A stretch of 64,000 bases of DNA from positions 372,001 through 436,000 of the forward strand of contig QJNS01000018.1 of assembly GCA_004154925.1 (NCBI GenBank). The letters run 5' to 3'. The notes under the pieces were generated by a model. It was not told the origin of the DNA. It ran no database searches and saw nothing but the letters and a program-made list of their open reading frames with translations. Positions 1-11,600 of the stretch are shown piece after piece. A program made the position numbers and the translations under genes. Origin of the DNA: Monosporascus cannonballus (lineage: Eukaryota > Ascomycota > Sordariomycetes > Xylariales). Position 1 is the stretch's first letter, and each line of letters begins with the position of its first letter.

Positions 1-490
1 TCTTTTTATAAATCTTAAATAGTCCAATTCTAATTTATATATTTAAAAGCCTATTATAATATAATATATTTCGTTTTTAGCGGTTTTACATATTAATGTT
101 TAGTATTAATCTGTCTATAGTTTTTTAATCAAAAAGAAATATAATAATCAAAAAATTAAAAAGCACTTTACTTATAATAATTATTTAAGTATTAACTTTA
201 ACTCATATTAAACGTTCGTTAATTAAAATTTTAAAAATAAAAACTGTTAATTATAATATTTTATTAAGAACACACTGCTTGTATTAACGAAAATATATCT
301 TGATATATTAATATATTTTGCTCACTTTTTAGTTTAATTTAGCACTTTTTAAAAACATGTAATTTTTATAGTTTATCTTAAATTTTAGTTTCTAGTATAT
401 AGTATTATTTCACGCTAAGTTATCTTCGTTAATAAAATTACTGTTATAATAATCTCAATTAGAAGATCTTTTACAAATATTACGAGCGTT
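1..490. other. AT-rich RIP-decayed relic, no gene
   Basis: This stretch is strongly AT-rich with almost no open frames and few CpA dinucleotides, like the decayed transposon blocks further right. Base composition changes abruptly near 490. I recognise no domain in it. It is probably the edge of a RIP-mutated repeat that continues to the left of the window. Confidence 0.6.
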
Positions 491-1018
491 ACCACTTCTC
501 CCCATTCACTAAGCAATTAATGTCAAATAAATAAATATACTTTCATTGGTATATATGCCGCCCTTTAACGCCAGGGAAATATTTCATGATTCCAAAACTC
601 CAATGGAATTTAAATGCTTAAATCCACCCCATAAGGTCAATTGCAACCGCAGCTGCGGTTGTGCATGTCGTTATGTTATTTTATGCGAAAAAGCTCACAA
701 GTTTATGTCCTACCAGGTTCTTCCATCTTCAAATCCCCTTCCAACTGGGTATCCCTGACTTGAACTCGGAACTTTTCTAGTCGGGTGGCGTTTTTAGCCC
801 TGACTAATACCTCTTGGCTCGATATCAATTCTCCAGAAAAATGAGACACCCGGTCGCCCCTGGGGTATCATTCACTGGACATCCATATAAGCCTGTTTGG
901 GACTCGATTCTGGATATTTCGTGTTTCTCGATGCATCTCGACGTTTATACCGGCACGTTCACTTTTCTGTGATACTCGAGACTTCTGTCCATTCCCCGAT
1001 GCACCACTCTGTCCTGAG
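491..1018. other. Base-balanced intergenic DNA upstream of the membrane-protein gene
   Basis: No convincing gene is seen. A 70-codon open frame at 546-758 has no recognisable features and no partner exon, so I treat it as chance. The segment must hold the promoter and 5' leader of the gene starting at 1019, but I could not point to a defined promoter motif. Confidence 0.5.
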
Positions 1019-2493
1019 ATGAGTCTCCTTTCCCCAAACTTCGTTTTACAAGAGGTGTCCAGAGATGACATCGTCATTGCGTCTCTTGCGTGGGGCTTTA
1101 CGATAGGTTTCGGGTGGCTGTCGGTATGGACGGCAATGAAGCAGTCCTGGCATGCCTACAAGAGGACTGGCCGCCGGGTCCTCAATAACGGCTACGTGTG
1201 GATGATATGGCTCGAGGTGCTTGTATGTCTGGGCTTTGGCATAATATGCTTTCTATATCTTCTAGGGGTGATCGCACCAAGGTCAGTATCAGTGATGCAC
1301 ATATGACAATGAAAACGGAAGAGGCACTTACTAACCCAGCCTTTGGATCAGTTTTATTTTCTACTTTAGCATCCGTGAGTTCACTACGAGATCTGATGAA
1401 CATACAGATGCTAATTAACCACGATAGTCACCCTCTGGGCTTTGCAGGTCCAATTCCTGCTCCAGATCATCATTAACCGTTGTTCGCTACTGATACCGGA
1501 TAAGCGGTTCTCCTGGAAGCTCAAAGTTGGTGTTGCCACCCTCATCACGGCTATCAACATTTCCGTGTACAACATCTGGATTCCTGCTCGCCTGCAAATA
1601 TCCGAGGAGTACATTCATATTAACGAGTGGTGGGATCGCTGCGAGAAGGTCATATATCTCCTTGTCGATGGCGCGCTCAACATATACTTCATTATAATTG
1701 TCCGTCGAAACCTGGTACAAAATGGCCTGCAAAAATACAACCGCTTGGTTCACTTCAACATGTTCATCATCGGCTTCTCGCTGAGTATGGATGTTCTTAT
1801 TATAGCCATGATGAGCCTGGAGAATACATTTGTGTAAGTACATCTCGAATCTCAAACCCCATTTGCGGATGCCTGCACGCTTATCAAGAGCTGATCAATC
1901 CCCCTTGTAGTTATATGCAATTTCATCCCTTAGCGTATATGGTCAAGCTTCATATCGAGATGTCGATGGCCGAGCTCATCGGAACCATCGCCAAGGAACG
2001 GGACTCTGCCCACGGCGGGATCTATAACCGGACTTTTGACGGAACGAACTCGAGAAGGGAAACAAATAGAGGAGTAACAGGAAATAGAAGCGGCGTGGAG
2101 GCGTCGGCGGTCAGGACGCGAATCACTGCGCAAGGCGCCGAGAAGCCGATCGAGCTCAACGAGGTAGCGAGGCCGGGTAAAGGCGATCTCGACAGCGATA
2201 GCAGCAATGACGCGATCGCTCATTCCCCATACCCTGACCACCCGCAAGGGCATAAAGGCATCTACACCACGCGAGAAATCAGCATAGAGTTTGAGAATGT
2301 GTCAGGCCGGTCGCACGACACAAGTCACAGCAGCTTCGATGAAGATCATTCGATTGGGAAGCGCGCGAAAGAGGAAGACGAAACGCCCCTGAGGAACCAC
2401 CAGACACGAGTGCCGCGCCATGGGGCGACGGACACCGTGAACTTCCAGACCCGAGTCCAAGGCACGGGTCACCTGTCACCGTCTCATTATTGA
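1019..2493 (+). CDS. Seven-helix integral membrane protein of an uncharacterised fungal family (four exons)
   Basis: Proposed exons are 1019-1281, 1340-1374, 1428-1833 and 1911-2493, giving 428 residues. Introns of 58, 53 and 77 bp begin GTCAGT, GTGAGT and GTAAGT and end CAG, TAG and TAG. The reading frame is continuous across all joins. The first two introns are chosen because they restore a third hydrophobic helix running into WALQVQFLLQ. Hydrophobic segments lie at about residues 18-40, 60-83, 88-110, 124-148, 170-192, 200-225 and 236-258. A hydrophilic C-terminal tail of about 170 residues, rich in charged residues, follows. The segments NISVYNIWIPARLQ, SLSMDVLI and QFHPLAYMVKL resemble a widespread Pezizomycotina family of rhodopsin-like or PTH11-like membrane proteins that I know only as hypothetical proteins. 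Function is unknown. It has no frameshift or in-frame stop and no RIP bias, so it is the one gene here likely to be functional. Confidence 0.8.
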
Positions 2494-5027
2494 GGCCTAA
2501 GCGATGGTCCACAAAAAGGAAGCGGGACACGGGCATGGGCGTATGGAAGGATGTCTGGGGTTCGGTTGCTCTAGAGGCCTCTGACGAAGGCTTTCAAGTA
2601 TAATTATAAAACCCTAATGCCGGAATCTTCTAGTGATAGGACTGGCTCAGTATAGTTGCTGCTATTAAATGAATGTTTGCGGCACAATTCATGGTTCAGT
2701 AGCACCAGATGATACCTTAATAGGAGTCGCGGCAAGGGGCGGGTGAAGTACTGAAATTGATCAATCAGCCTTCAAAGCATCAAATGCAAGCAGCCACACT
2801 TTATCTGGATGGTTCCACAGATTCAATTGGACGGTCCGAGGCAGAGGGACAATGCAGGTCACTCAAGCCCGGGAGGCCCGTGAAGCGGGGTCTTACCCAC
2901 CCCCCCGTTGATTGGTCGGCTCTTGATCAATTCTCGGGGCTGAGGCTGAAGGACGTTTTTAGGGAGAATAACGTGGGGAAAACCAAACTCCCATCACCGC
3001 TCCATAAACTCCAGAGCCCATCGTAGAATACTTCGCACCGATGGTTCAAGAATCCCACGTCAAGACGCCAGCGAGACTTGAAATATCGTCTTCTGATATC
3101 AAAAGTAGAACGGGCTGTCTTGCAATACGATGAGGCTGTCTGTGAAACGAGAATTGGGTACCTCCTTGGGAGAGTCGTCTTCTCTCGACTGAGAGGGGAT
3201 CCATTATATTTTCAGGGGTCTGCGTTGGTGAAATAACTACCGAAAAGAACACCTCTTCGCTGTCAGTGTTCTAGGTTCACTTCTTATTCCCAGTCACGAC
3301 CTGCGGGCGTGCAAGGGCTGATCCCTGGCACTTTGAGAAGGGTACGCCGATTAATCTAATCACTAAGTTCAAAGTCCCCCGCTTTACTAAACTTAATTTC
3401 ATGGCGCCGATCTCTCCTAATAGTCCCAGGAGGACGTGGGTTCGAGTCCCTTTCCACCGCACTTCGCGTGGCCCCGCTGCTTGAGGTTGCCGAGGACGAG
3501 ACGGGGGGATAATATCTCGGCTACATTATGTGCCGGGGCGCACATTTGTTAGCAGGCCTATGGGTCCACTGGGTCCAAATGCTACATACAGTGCCCAGGG
3601 GCATTTTCTGTTAATTGCCTCCACAGGCCCAGGTGTTGCCATTAAAGGTTAGAATGTTGAGTCACTGTAGAAATTGTACGGGATGTACCCAAGCCGGTGG
3701 CTTCCGGATCACTTTTAACAGCTCCTGGTAGTGCTAAGCGTGACGGGAGTATTGGATTATGCCTGTTCGAATACAAATTTTGTATACAGGGCTTACATAG
3801 ACGTCAGTGGACCCGGTGGGGAAACTAACAGCAAATATCCCTGCGTACTGTATTCAATAGTCTCCTGTGCGAGAACCGCCAATCCTCACTGGAGCCCCTG
3901 GAGCGCTAGTATTTGACCTGACCTTATCGTCGACCGCGTTGACCCAGCTGACATGACCTGAACTTATCCTCAACTTTATTGTAAGCAATTTCCATCGATT
4001 GACGGTTAGCAAGGGTCGACAGCTAATCTCGGCTTCCAAGACTTTACCGATTCCCGGTCTATGGTTAGCGGGGGTAATGCTTAGATCGCCGATTAGGTTA
4101 GAGTTAGCCAGGGGGTTTAGGGCATTTAGAAAGAGGTTGGCGTAACGCCGCTAACTTCAGCCGTCGGTTGGCTGATGGTTGACTAAAAAACCAGCGGTTA
4201 CCTCTGATGCGTGTGTGGCGATGGGGGGTCGCGTAATTGTTTTCCAACCGTCGACCTGGCAGACCGTCAACTTGGCTAACCGTTACTTGGGATTTGCGCT
4301 CGAAAAACAAGAGCATCTATTGGGCTAGCAGGAGCGCCGTGATTGCCTTAGGCTTTCCATGGTTAGCATATTTTGAGGCCCGGCAGCGGCGTCCTCCTGG
4401 CACGCCACAATACCATGTGATTCTCGTCACTAACGCGGCCATTGCACTACAATTGCCCCCTGTTAGCGACACAACTAGTCCGAGGCCGGACTATCTCGAG
4501 CTTATTCTCTCGAGGTCGAAAAGCACGGAGTTAATTCCGTCAATGCGACGATATCTCAGATTCCGGCACCACTTCACGGTTTGCCTGGTGTCCAACCACC
4601 TCTGCGAGTCCAGAACCAGACGGCTTTTACAAAGGCTCGAGGAGCACCGATTTTGGAAAAGTTATGGCGACTTTACTGAAAGTTGCAAATGGGCAGGCGG
4701 GTCATAGATAAATTGCGACTTCTGGAGGATGGTCACACGTCGAACCTGTATTTTGTATAGTTCACTTAACCATATCTGGATATATGGAATTTATCAAATT
4801 CAAAGCAGTTACGATAATTGATACCTTGCAAAACTCTCAACGGTCAGAAAGTCAGGTCGAAATGCCAAGACATATGGTATTAGGCCATGCATCTGTAACT
4901 GGGGGTGCGATTTTGCCGAGTTGTAAATTCGATGCCACCAACCTGAAGGGCAACTTGGACCAAATCTCGTATTAAAGAAATTAAGGATATCCAGAACTTC
5001 GGGATCGTTACACTACATAGTAATGCA
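2494..5027. other. Base-balanced intergenic DNA, no supported gene
   Basis: Several open frames of 60-156 codons exist (the longest at 4237-4707) but none shows a recognisable domain, exon partners or coherent composition. Between about 3900 and 4330 the motif GTTAGC and its complement, and GGTTGAC/GTCAAC, recur many times. This looks like subterminal repeats of an old DNA element, but I could not find its ends. A tRNA T-arm-like stretch near 3440 lacks a matching acceptor stem. Confidence 0.4.
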
Positions 5028-5032
5028 GCTTC

Positions 5033-5260
5033 TGTAAGACCTAGCTAACCTAGCTGGGTCTTGGCTTGGCTAGGGCAGCGACCAGTGGAAATTGCACTTT
5101 GTATTTTCGGTATCTCTATCTCCTAGCTACCGCTATTTTTACGTGTATTTAAGGAGGGTCGCTACCCTTACTTACTCTCTAGGACCCCCTAGAGAAAAAT
5201 AACCTGATAATACATCTTCCTTCGGTTGTATGCTTAAGTGTGTGATGTCAGGGTCTTATA
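5033..5260. repeat. Solo LTR with 5-bp target duplication GCTTC
   Basis: A 228-bp unit begins TGTAAGAC and ends GTCTTATA. The ends are inverted repeats of each other apart from one transition that changed the expected terminal CA to TA. It is flanked by a perfect direct repeat GCTTC at 5028-5032 and 5261-5265. No internal retrotransposon sequence is present, so it is a solo LTR left by recombination. A diverged second copy lies at about 45590-45782. The family is different from the LTRs of elements A-G. Confidence 0.8.
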
Positions 5261-5265
5261 GCTTC

Positions 5266-5636
5266 ACAGATCTTAAACTCTAAGGTAGTAGTTTAGATCT
5301 TAATTATGCAAATTAATAACGGACTTAGCTAAGTATAGGCCTTTGGAGCTTGGTCTCAGTCTCTTCGGCTAGCTTAAGCCCTCCTTGCTTGTTTTTTAGC
5401 GAGTTGTGTAAGTACCGCTTTATAACGTTGAAAATGGGGCCTGATCTCAAAGACGTACGGCCAGCCACACCTTAGAAGCAAAATGCCTGATTCTAGTGAA
5501 GTAAGGCATTTCCTATTTTGTGTGCTCTTAGCAATTCTGGTCAGCTGGTACTTCCTTCGCAGCTTCCGTACGTTAAAGCGAGATTATAACGACATGGCAC
5601 AAAAGCATAGCTCATGCCTTTTCCACAACCAAGACC
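5266..5636. other. Intergenic DNA upstream of the F-box-like pseudogene
   Basis: There is no gene. An imperfect inverted repeat (GATCTTAAAC and GTTTAGATC, near 5268-5300) directly follows the solo LTR. The remainder is base-balanced and probably held the promoter of the decayed gene that starts at 5637. Confidence 0.35.
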
Positions 5637-6528
5637 ATGCCACAACGTAAACTTCACCACTACCTACAAAATCCACAGCAGCCTCAAACATCATCGCCAG
5701 GCGTCTCTTTCGTAGATTCCCCTACCAGATTCGTCACCGCATCTATGTTCTCGCCGGGGTCGTCCGTTTGGCCCTATCAACCTCAATCAGGAAGGCCCCT
5801 GCGCCTACCACTATCGCAACCGTGGCCAGACTGCTACCGACTCTACCTCCTTCTTTAAATCAAGGAAGTTTATGGGAAAATACTACGTGTTGAATTGCAT
5901 ACCCGGTTGCCAGTGCTCCCCGCTGCCCTCCTCCCTTCTCTACGTCTCACGCGCTGTTTCGGAGGAAGTAGGGAGCATTCTCTATTCCGAGAACTCATTA
6001 ACCATTAGCGGAAAGTGACTTCTGGGGCTTGAAGCCTCTACGAAATCTAAGCACATCCGCACTCTCCCGTCTTCACTCCCTAACCGTCCGCCTTAATAAC
6101 TGCGAATTTGTCTACGGACCTAGTCTTTGCATAGAGGATGGTGGGGATACAGAGTTTGCCGGCTTCTTCCCATGTCATCCGCTATGTCGAGCCTTGGGGT
6201 TCCACGACCAACCTATTTGAAATCGGGGGAGGCAGCACACAGCGATTTTAGCCAAATGGCAACGTGTCGTTGACAGAATGGCCATCCATTGCTGACCAGG
6301 ACTGTTACACCTCGACATGGTTTGCGATACTCGGGACGTGGGGATTGCAAGCGACTTTGTTCAACAACTCTTGATCCTCCCAAGACTTGGCTCTTGCTCC
6401 GTTCGTCGAACTGGCAGTCCAAAAAATTGGGAATTATCTACCCTGGCAAGGCAGACCGCTACTCGGCTAGTTTGGCCAATCACCAGAGCAGGTGCACGAC
6501 GAGAAGTCATATACCTACCATCTCCCAC
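5637..6528 (+). pseudogene. Fungal F-box-like protein gene, 5' fragment (frameshifted)
   Basis: I read a protein in successive frames. It starts MPQRKLHHYLQN (5637), then RFPYQIRHRIYVLAG (about 5714-5758), then PINLNQEG through SRAVSEEVGSILYSENSLTISG (about 5776-6014). It continues LRNLSTSALSRLHSLTVRLN (about 6030-6090) and DMVCDTRDVGIASDFVQQ from about 6315. This order is typical of a large, poorly characterised Pezizomycotina family with an N-terminal F-box-like RLPxxIRxxIY motif. At least three frame changes and an in-frame TGA (about 6293) show that it is broken. The frame change before YHLPPEILKHF (about 6470-6500) leads into the next fragment at 23828, on the far side of the hAT-like insertion whose target site (6521-6528) lies inside the gene. 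Family membership is from memory of conserved motifs. Confidence 0.65.
6521..6528. repeat. 8-bp target duplication TCTCCCAC, left copy
   Basis: The identical octamer occurs at 23820-23827, immediately outside the other inverted end. Eight-bp duplications are diagnostic of hAT-superfamily insertion. Confidence 0.8.
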
Positions 6529-7053
6529 TAGGGTTTGCAATGGGTACCCAATGAGTACCCACTGACTACCCGCGACCGTGGGTGGGTAACTGTCAGATAA
6601 GTAGCCCGATAAGCGCGCACTTATCAATTCAGTCTTTTGGTGCAGTGGCTAGCTGACAGTAACCGTGGGTAATCTTGGCATTTTTTCAACAATATCTATA
6701 ACTACCCATCTACGAGCTAACTATCTACGGGTACTCGTTAGGTAAAAATTATGATAATGTTAAAATATAACGAACTAAAAATCTTATTTATTTTAAACGT
6801 AAAATTACTATTAAATTCGTATTAATTTATATATTTCATTGCTTTGTTTTATAAATTAAACAAAATTAATTGCGAATTATTTAATTTGATCAAATTCTTT
6901 AATTTATTATGCTTTATAAGCTAAATATATATACGCTTAAAAATTATATACAAATACCTTAAATATAATCGGAAAAACTTTCGGAATATATATTATTAAC
7001 TTCACTTTTTTCTTAAAAACCGAATAAAAAGCGGTTTTGGTCAAATTATTGTA

Positions 7054-7266
7054 TTGTCGTATTATTTTAAAATTAAGCTGGGCCGGAAAAATAAAGCGAT
7101 TAAGATTTACGAAATTTATAAATATTATAATCGAAAGAATTTTTTAAAATATTCCGATAATCGTAAGCTAAAAATACGAAAGTATTTTTTAAAAATATTT
7201 AAAAAGACGAAAAACATATTTCGAAATAAATCGAAAAAAATATTAATACGAAAATTCATTCGTTAA
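7054..7266 (+). other. Unrecognised 70-codon open frame inside the hAT-like unit
   Basis: This is a Lys/Asn/Tyr-rich open frame in RIP-mutated DNA between the hAT left end and the Tc1/mariner element. It begins with a tyrosine-rich stretch, which could be a RIP-altered cysteine/histidine region. It may be a relic of the hAT transposase N-terminus, but nothing specific is recognised. It could equally be chance. Confidence 0.2.
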
Positions 7267-7273
7267 TAAAATA

Positions 7274-8628
7274 CACTAATGGATGAATTGGATCCGTGCG
7301 CTCGGACATCTCTACCTTCCAACTCCGACCTATATTACCACCCCCTATCATTTCTAAATATAATAACTCAACAATCACAACATGGATTTGGATAAGGCTG
7401 TTTCCGTTTTCGTCGCCGACCGTCGCCCTAATAAGAAATTCAATCCGGAAACCCGGGCTTTCATAATTGGGGCCGTAACTAAGAATATAACCCAGATCTA
7501 AATAACTGCGGTTATAAAAATAAAACGTTTACAAATCGGAAAATAATTTTAATATTTTATTATATATAAAACGATTTATAACCTATTACGGAAATACCGT
7601 TAACGGGTAATTCGAAATCGCTTAACCTTATATTTTTCTTAATTAAGCCGTCGTTATTTTTTAGATACATACTGTAATGTTTTTTAAAAAAAACGAGTAT
7701 TAATATTAACCGGTTAACGATAAAATGTTTTTTTTCGTATATTTACGTTAAAAGAAATACCGTACGGTAAAAAGAATTAACCTTACGACCGATAACGTAC
7801 GTAAACATTTAAGATTTATTAACGAAACTTTTAAACGACATAATAATTTTTTTTAATTTTGTCGTTTATCGAATATTCTATATAAAACGTACTTTAAGGT
7901 TTAAATTAATAGGTATTTCGTTTATTATCGAAACGTTATAGGAAAAACCTGGTAAACCCGAAGGTTTACGAAAAAGTTTTCTTTTTTATCATAGTCTAAG
8001 GAATGATATAATAACGTAACAAGGAAAGCGGTTTTTTTCCTATTGTTCTTTACGAAAGAAATCCGGATTCGCTCGGCAGCGGAAGAACTTTTCGGCGTTA
8101 TATCGAAACCTTTAAATAAGATTTCCTTTCTTTTTACGAAGTTGGTAATCTCTTTATTTAAAATAACGTTCTAATATATAAAGTTACCGCCGTTAAAGAA
8201 TTTTTCGAAAAATATAGGATTTGAATATTCGGATAACCGTTATATTCGCCCAATTTAAACTTAATCAAATATCTTTGGCCTGCTTTAAAGAACAAAATTT
8301 ACGAAATCGAACTCGAATTTGGATATTTATTTAATAACGAAAAATACCGTTATCGCGCGTTAGAAATAATTAAAAACGCGTAATTATAATTAGATTCTTA
8401 CCTTATTATAAAGTGTATTAAGTTATTTCTTAATAAATTAAGGGCCGTTCGTTGTGCTGAGAAGTAGTATATACGGTTTTGAAGCCTGACTTTAAAGCTA
8501 TATTATGATATATATAGCTCTTTAATTGGATACGTCTCTGATAAAGATATGTATTATTGACGTTATAGAGTTAATATAAAGGGGTGGTGGATTAATAGGT
8601 GCGCACGGATCCAATTGACCTATTAATG
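7274..8628 (+). mobile_element. Tc1/mariner-family DNA transposon (1355 bp)
   Basis: The ends are inverted repeats of about 27 bp (7274-7300 and 8602-8628) sharing the core AATTGGATCCGTGCGC, differing at four positions. TA dinucleotides flank both ends (7272-7273, 8629-8630), the target duplication expected for Tc1/mariner. The outer ~200 bp on the left and ~40 bp on the right are base-balanced, while the middle is AT-rich and full of stops. One decayed transposase frame fills the interior. Confidence 0.85.
7382..8473 (+). pseudogene. Tc1/mariner transposase, RIP-inactivated
   Basis: It begins MDLDKAVSVFVADRRPNKKF at 7382 and runs open for about 40 codons before the first stop. Near 8230-8290 the translation matches the DDE catalytic block DWPPYSPDLNPIEYLW in degraded form (read as PLYSPNLNLIKYLW). 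Asp and Glu are replaced by Asn and Lys, as expected from G-to-A changes. ALKNKIYEIE follows. Catalytic residues are therefore lost in addition to multiple stops. The family's role is cut-and-paste transposition at TA sites. The usual length of 330-360 residues fits the space between the inverted repeats. Confidence 0.7.
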
Positions 8629-8630
8629 TA

Positions 8631-11600
8631 AATAAGTAATTAATTTACCACAATTTATAATATCAGAAACGTAATTTAAATTTATCTGCTATCCGAAGAA
8701 ATAATCTTTTCTAAATTATAATATCGGAAAGTTACAATTTAATAAAATTAAATAAAAGTTTCTTTTCATTATTCGTTATTTAAAAATAAATATCAACCAA
8801 ACTCTAAAAATAATAAAAAATAAAAATAATTCAAACGTTATTAAATTTTTATTTATAAAAAAATTAAAAATACCTAATTTAAATTCGAGTAATAATTTTT
8901 ATTACGTAAATAACAATAGCTTTTTTAACCTTATAATATAAGGTTTATAAAGGTTTTTATAAAAACTTAAATTAATAAATAGAAATATAATATAGTTAAT
9001 ATTATAAATTAACTTATTATCGAATATACGTATTAATTTCCGTATTAATAAATTTACTCTTACCGTTATTTAACAAAAATATTAGATTTTTTATATTTTA
9101 ACGAAAACGTTTTCTGTTCGGTGTATATTATAATTAAATTAATAGTCATTCGAAAAAGGTATTTTATATACAAAGGAGTCGAATTAAAATATACATTAAG
9201 CATAAATTTATAATCAAATATTTGAAAAATATTAAATGTATAAAAAGTTAAAGGATTAAATACAAAGAAATAAAATAATAGTAAAAAGATTTAACCTTTT
9301 TAATAATCGATAACACAACGTTAAATTTGTATAAAATAAATACCAATAATTTAAGATATTTTTCGGTTCCTATATATATTATATTATTAATTATTAACAT
9401 TAATTTGTTTTTAAATTTGAAAAATAAAAATAATAACAGATTATATTATCTTATTATAATAAGACGATTTATTGAATTTTTAAAACCTTTTTTTCGAGAA
9501 TAAATTTATATTTTCCGATAACGAACGCTTTTGAAAAATTGTTATTTGAACTAAAGAATATATAAAATAATTCATTCAAATTGTTTGTAATCACATTTAT
9601 GATATTAAACGTAATATAATATTAAAAATATATTAAATTATATATTATATAAAATATTTATTGTATAATCGATTAACAATACTGAATACGAAAATTAATA
9701 TATTAATAATATCGAAAATTATAATAAATTCCTAGCGGCATCTATAATATTTTTATAAATTTTATTTTAAGTTATAAAGTTCGATTCGGGATATTTTTCA
9801 TTTTCAGCCGTTTTATCACTGCGAATATTAATTCGCAATGTTTGCTAAGTATTTTTTACAGCTTTTTTATTAAAGGTTTTACGAAAAAAGGTTTTTATTA
9901 TAATGTTACTTTTTTATAATATATTTATTAATTAAAAATATATTATCGGATTTATAATATTTGTAAAAACAGTTATAATTATTATTTCGGAAACCAATAC
10001 TATATTCAGTATAAAGAGATATTTATTAATGCGAAAATTAATACGTTTTATATTGAAAATGCAGTGTATTAATATTTTGAATTAATAATTACCATTTAAG
10101 ACAAAACTTTCTTTTTATGTATTATAATATTTATTTTAAATTCTTTATATATATTAAAATTATTATCGTATTATTGATATAATTACAAATATAAGAAAAA
10201 TATAAATATTTTATTACTTAATAAAAATATATTAAAATAAATATTTGGTACTTGATAAATAAATTAGAAAGAAATTAACGAAATATATATATAATTAATT
10301 TAAATAAACAATTCGCATTAAATACGCAATACACTTTTTTATTAAATAAGTATATTAAATTTATTATGCGATAATAGAAAAAAACCATAAGCTTATATAT
10401 TTATTAATTTATTTACTTATGTAGATGTGTTTTAAATAAATAATCAATCTTTTTGTATAAATTATACAAAAGTTTTTATTGGTAAATAACGTAACGTATT
10501 ACACAAACTCGTAACTTAAACAAGCCCGCGATTTGTTTTTTAATAATTCGTAACAACAAATTCAAATAACTTAACTATAACGTATTTAATTGATTTATAT
10601 CGACGGTATTCTTTGTTGCTTAACATATTTACAGCTTTTTAACTAATGTACGTATTAAATCAAAGCTTATTACGAACGTTATTTTTTTTGGTCCTTTTCA
10701 CTTATACGTAACCGATTGCTTTTTAACGTATTTATATTAATATTATCTTTATTTCGAAAATATTAAAGCCGACCGACAAAAAACGATTACCGACCGAATT
10801 CTTAACCTATATACGCAAGCGTTTTTTATCCGACTTTAATACGTAAAAGATATTTGCAAAATATATCGGGAAACGTGTCGTAAAGCGTATTGTGGAGGGC
10901 GTTGCGGGGCTTATCGAGGTGTATTGCAGAGCGCGTTGGAGTGTATTATAAAGCGCGTTGGAGGACGTATTTCAGAATAACTCGATCTTACGTGATTAAA
11001 TGGTTAAAATAAAGGTTTTTAATAAAAAAAATATTTACTATATGAGAAAAAATAAATATTTTTAGGTCGGCAAAAAAGGTGGTAGTAAAAAATTATTGTT
11101 AATAATTATTAAAGATAGTTATCGCAAAAAGATTAAAGAAAAAAATAACAGTATGGCGTCCGCGATAGGCTTTTTATTAATACATATATCTGTTTAAAAG
11201 CTGCAATTACGGTTAACCAAAAAGAATATAACTGATTAAAATTAATTTAAGGTGTTGTAGTTGAGTTATTAGGATTAGTTGTTATAAGGCGCTAAAAAAC
11301 GAGTCGCGAGCTTGTGTGATACGTTAACTAATTTATTTTTTACCGTTTTTTATAATGTTTTTAACGTAAATCGCTAAATTTTAAAATCGTTTGCCGATTA
11401 TATATTAAACACGATTTTTCGAATTATACATTTAAAGGACAACTATAAAATTAACAAAATGTATAATTTCTAAAACTATTTAATTTTACGTAAAACTATA
11501 ATTTTTTAAAAGTAAAATCGTATTAATTAACCTGTTAACTTTGTAATTTATTACTTATTTCTTAATTTTAAATAACGATATTAAACTTATATTTTAACCT

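Noticed and set aside
546..758. 70-codon open frame upstream of the membrane-protein gene
   Set aside because: No domain, no start context or exon support; likely chance.
1286..1447. Single-intron alternative joining exon 1 directly to 1448 in the membrane-protein gene
   Set aside because: It keeps frame but uses a weak GTATCA donor and loses the third membrane helix and the WALQVQF segment that the two-intron model restores.
3400..3465. tRNA 3'-half-like sequence (GGTTCGAGTCC followed by CCACCGCA)
   Set aside because: The T stem has a mismatch and no 5' acceptor strand or A box could be found upstream at a suitable distance.
4237..4707. 156-codon open frame in base-balanced DNA
   Set aside because: The translation shows no hydrophobic pattern, motif or family resemblance, and it overlaps a zone of recurring GTTAGC motifs, so it is probably non-coding repeat.
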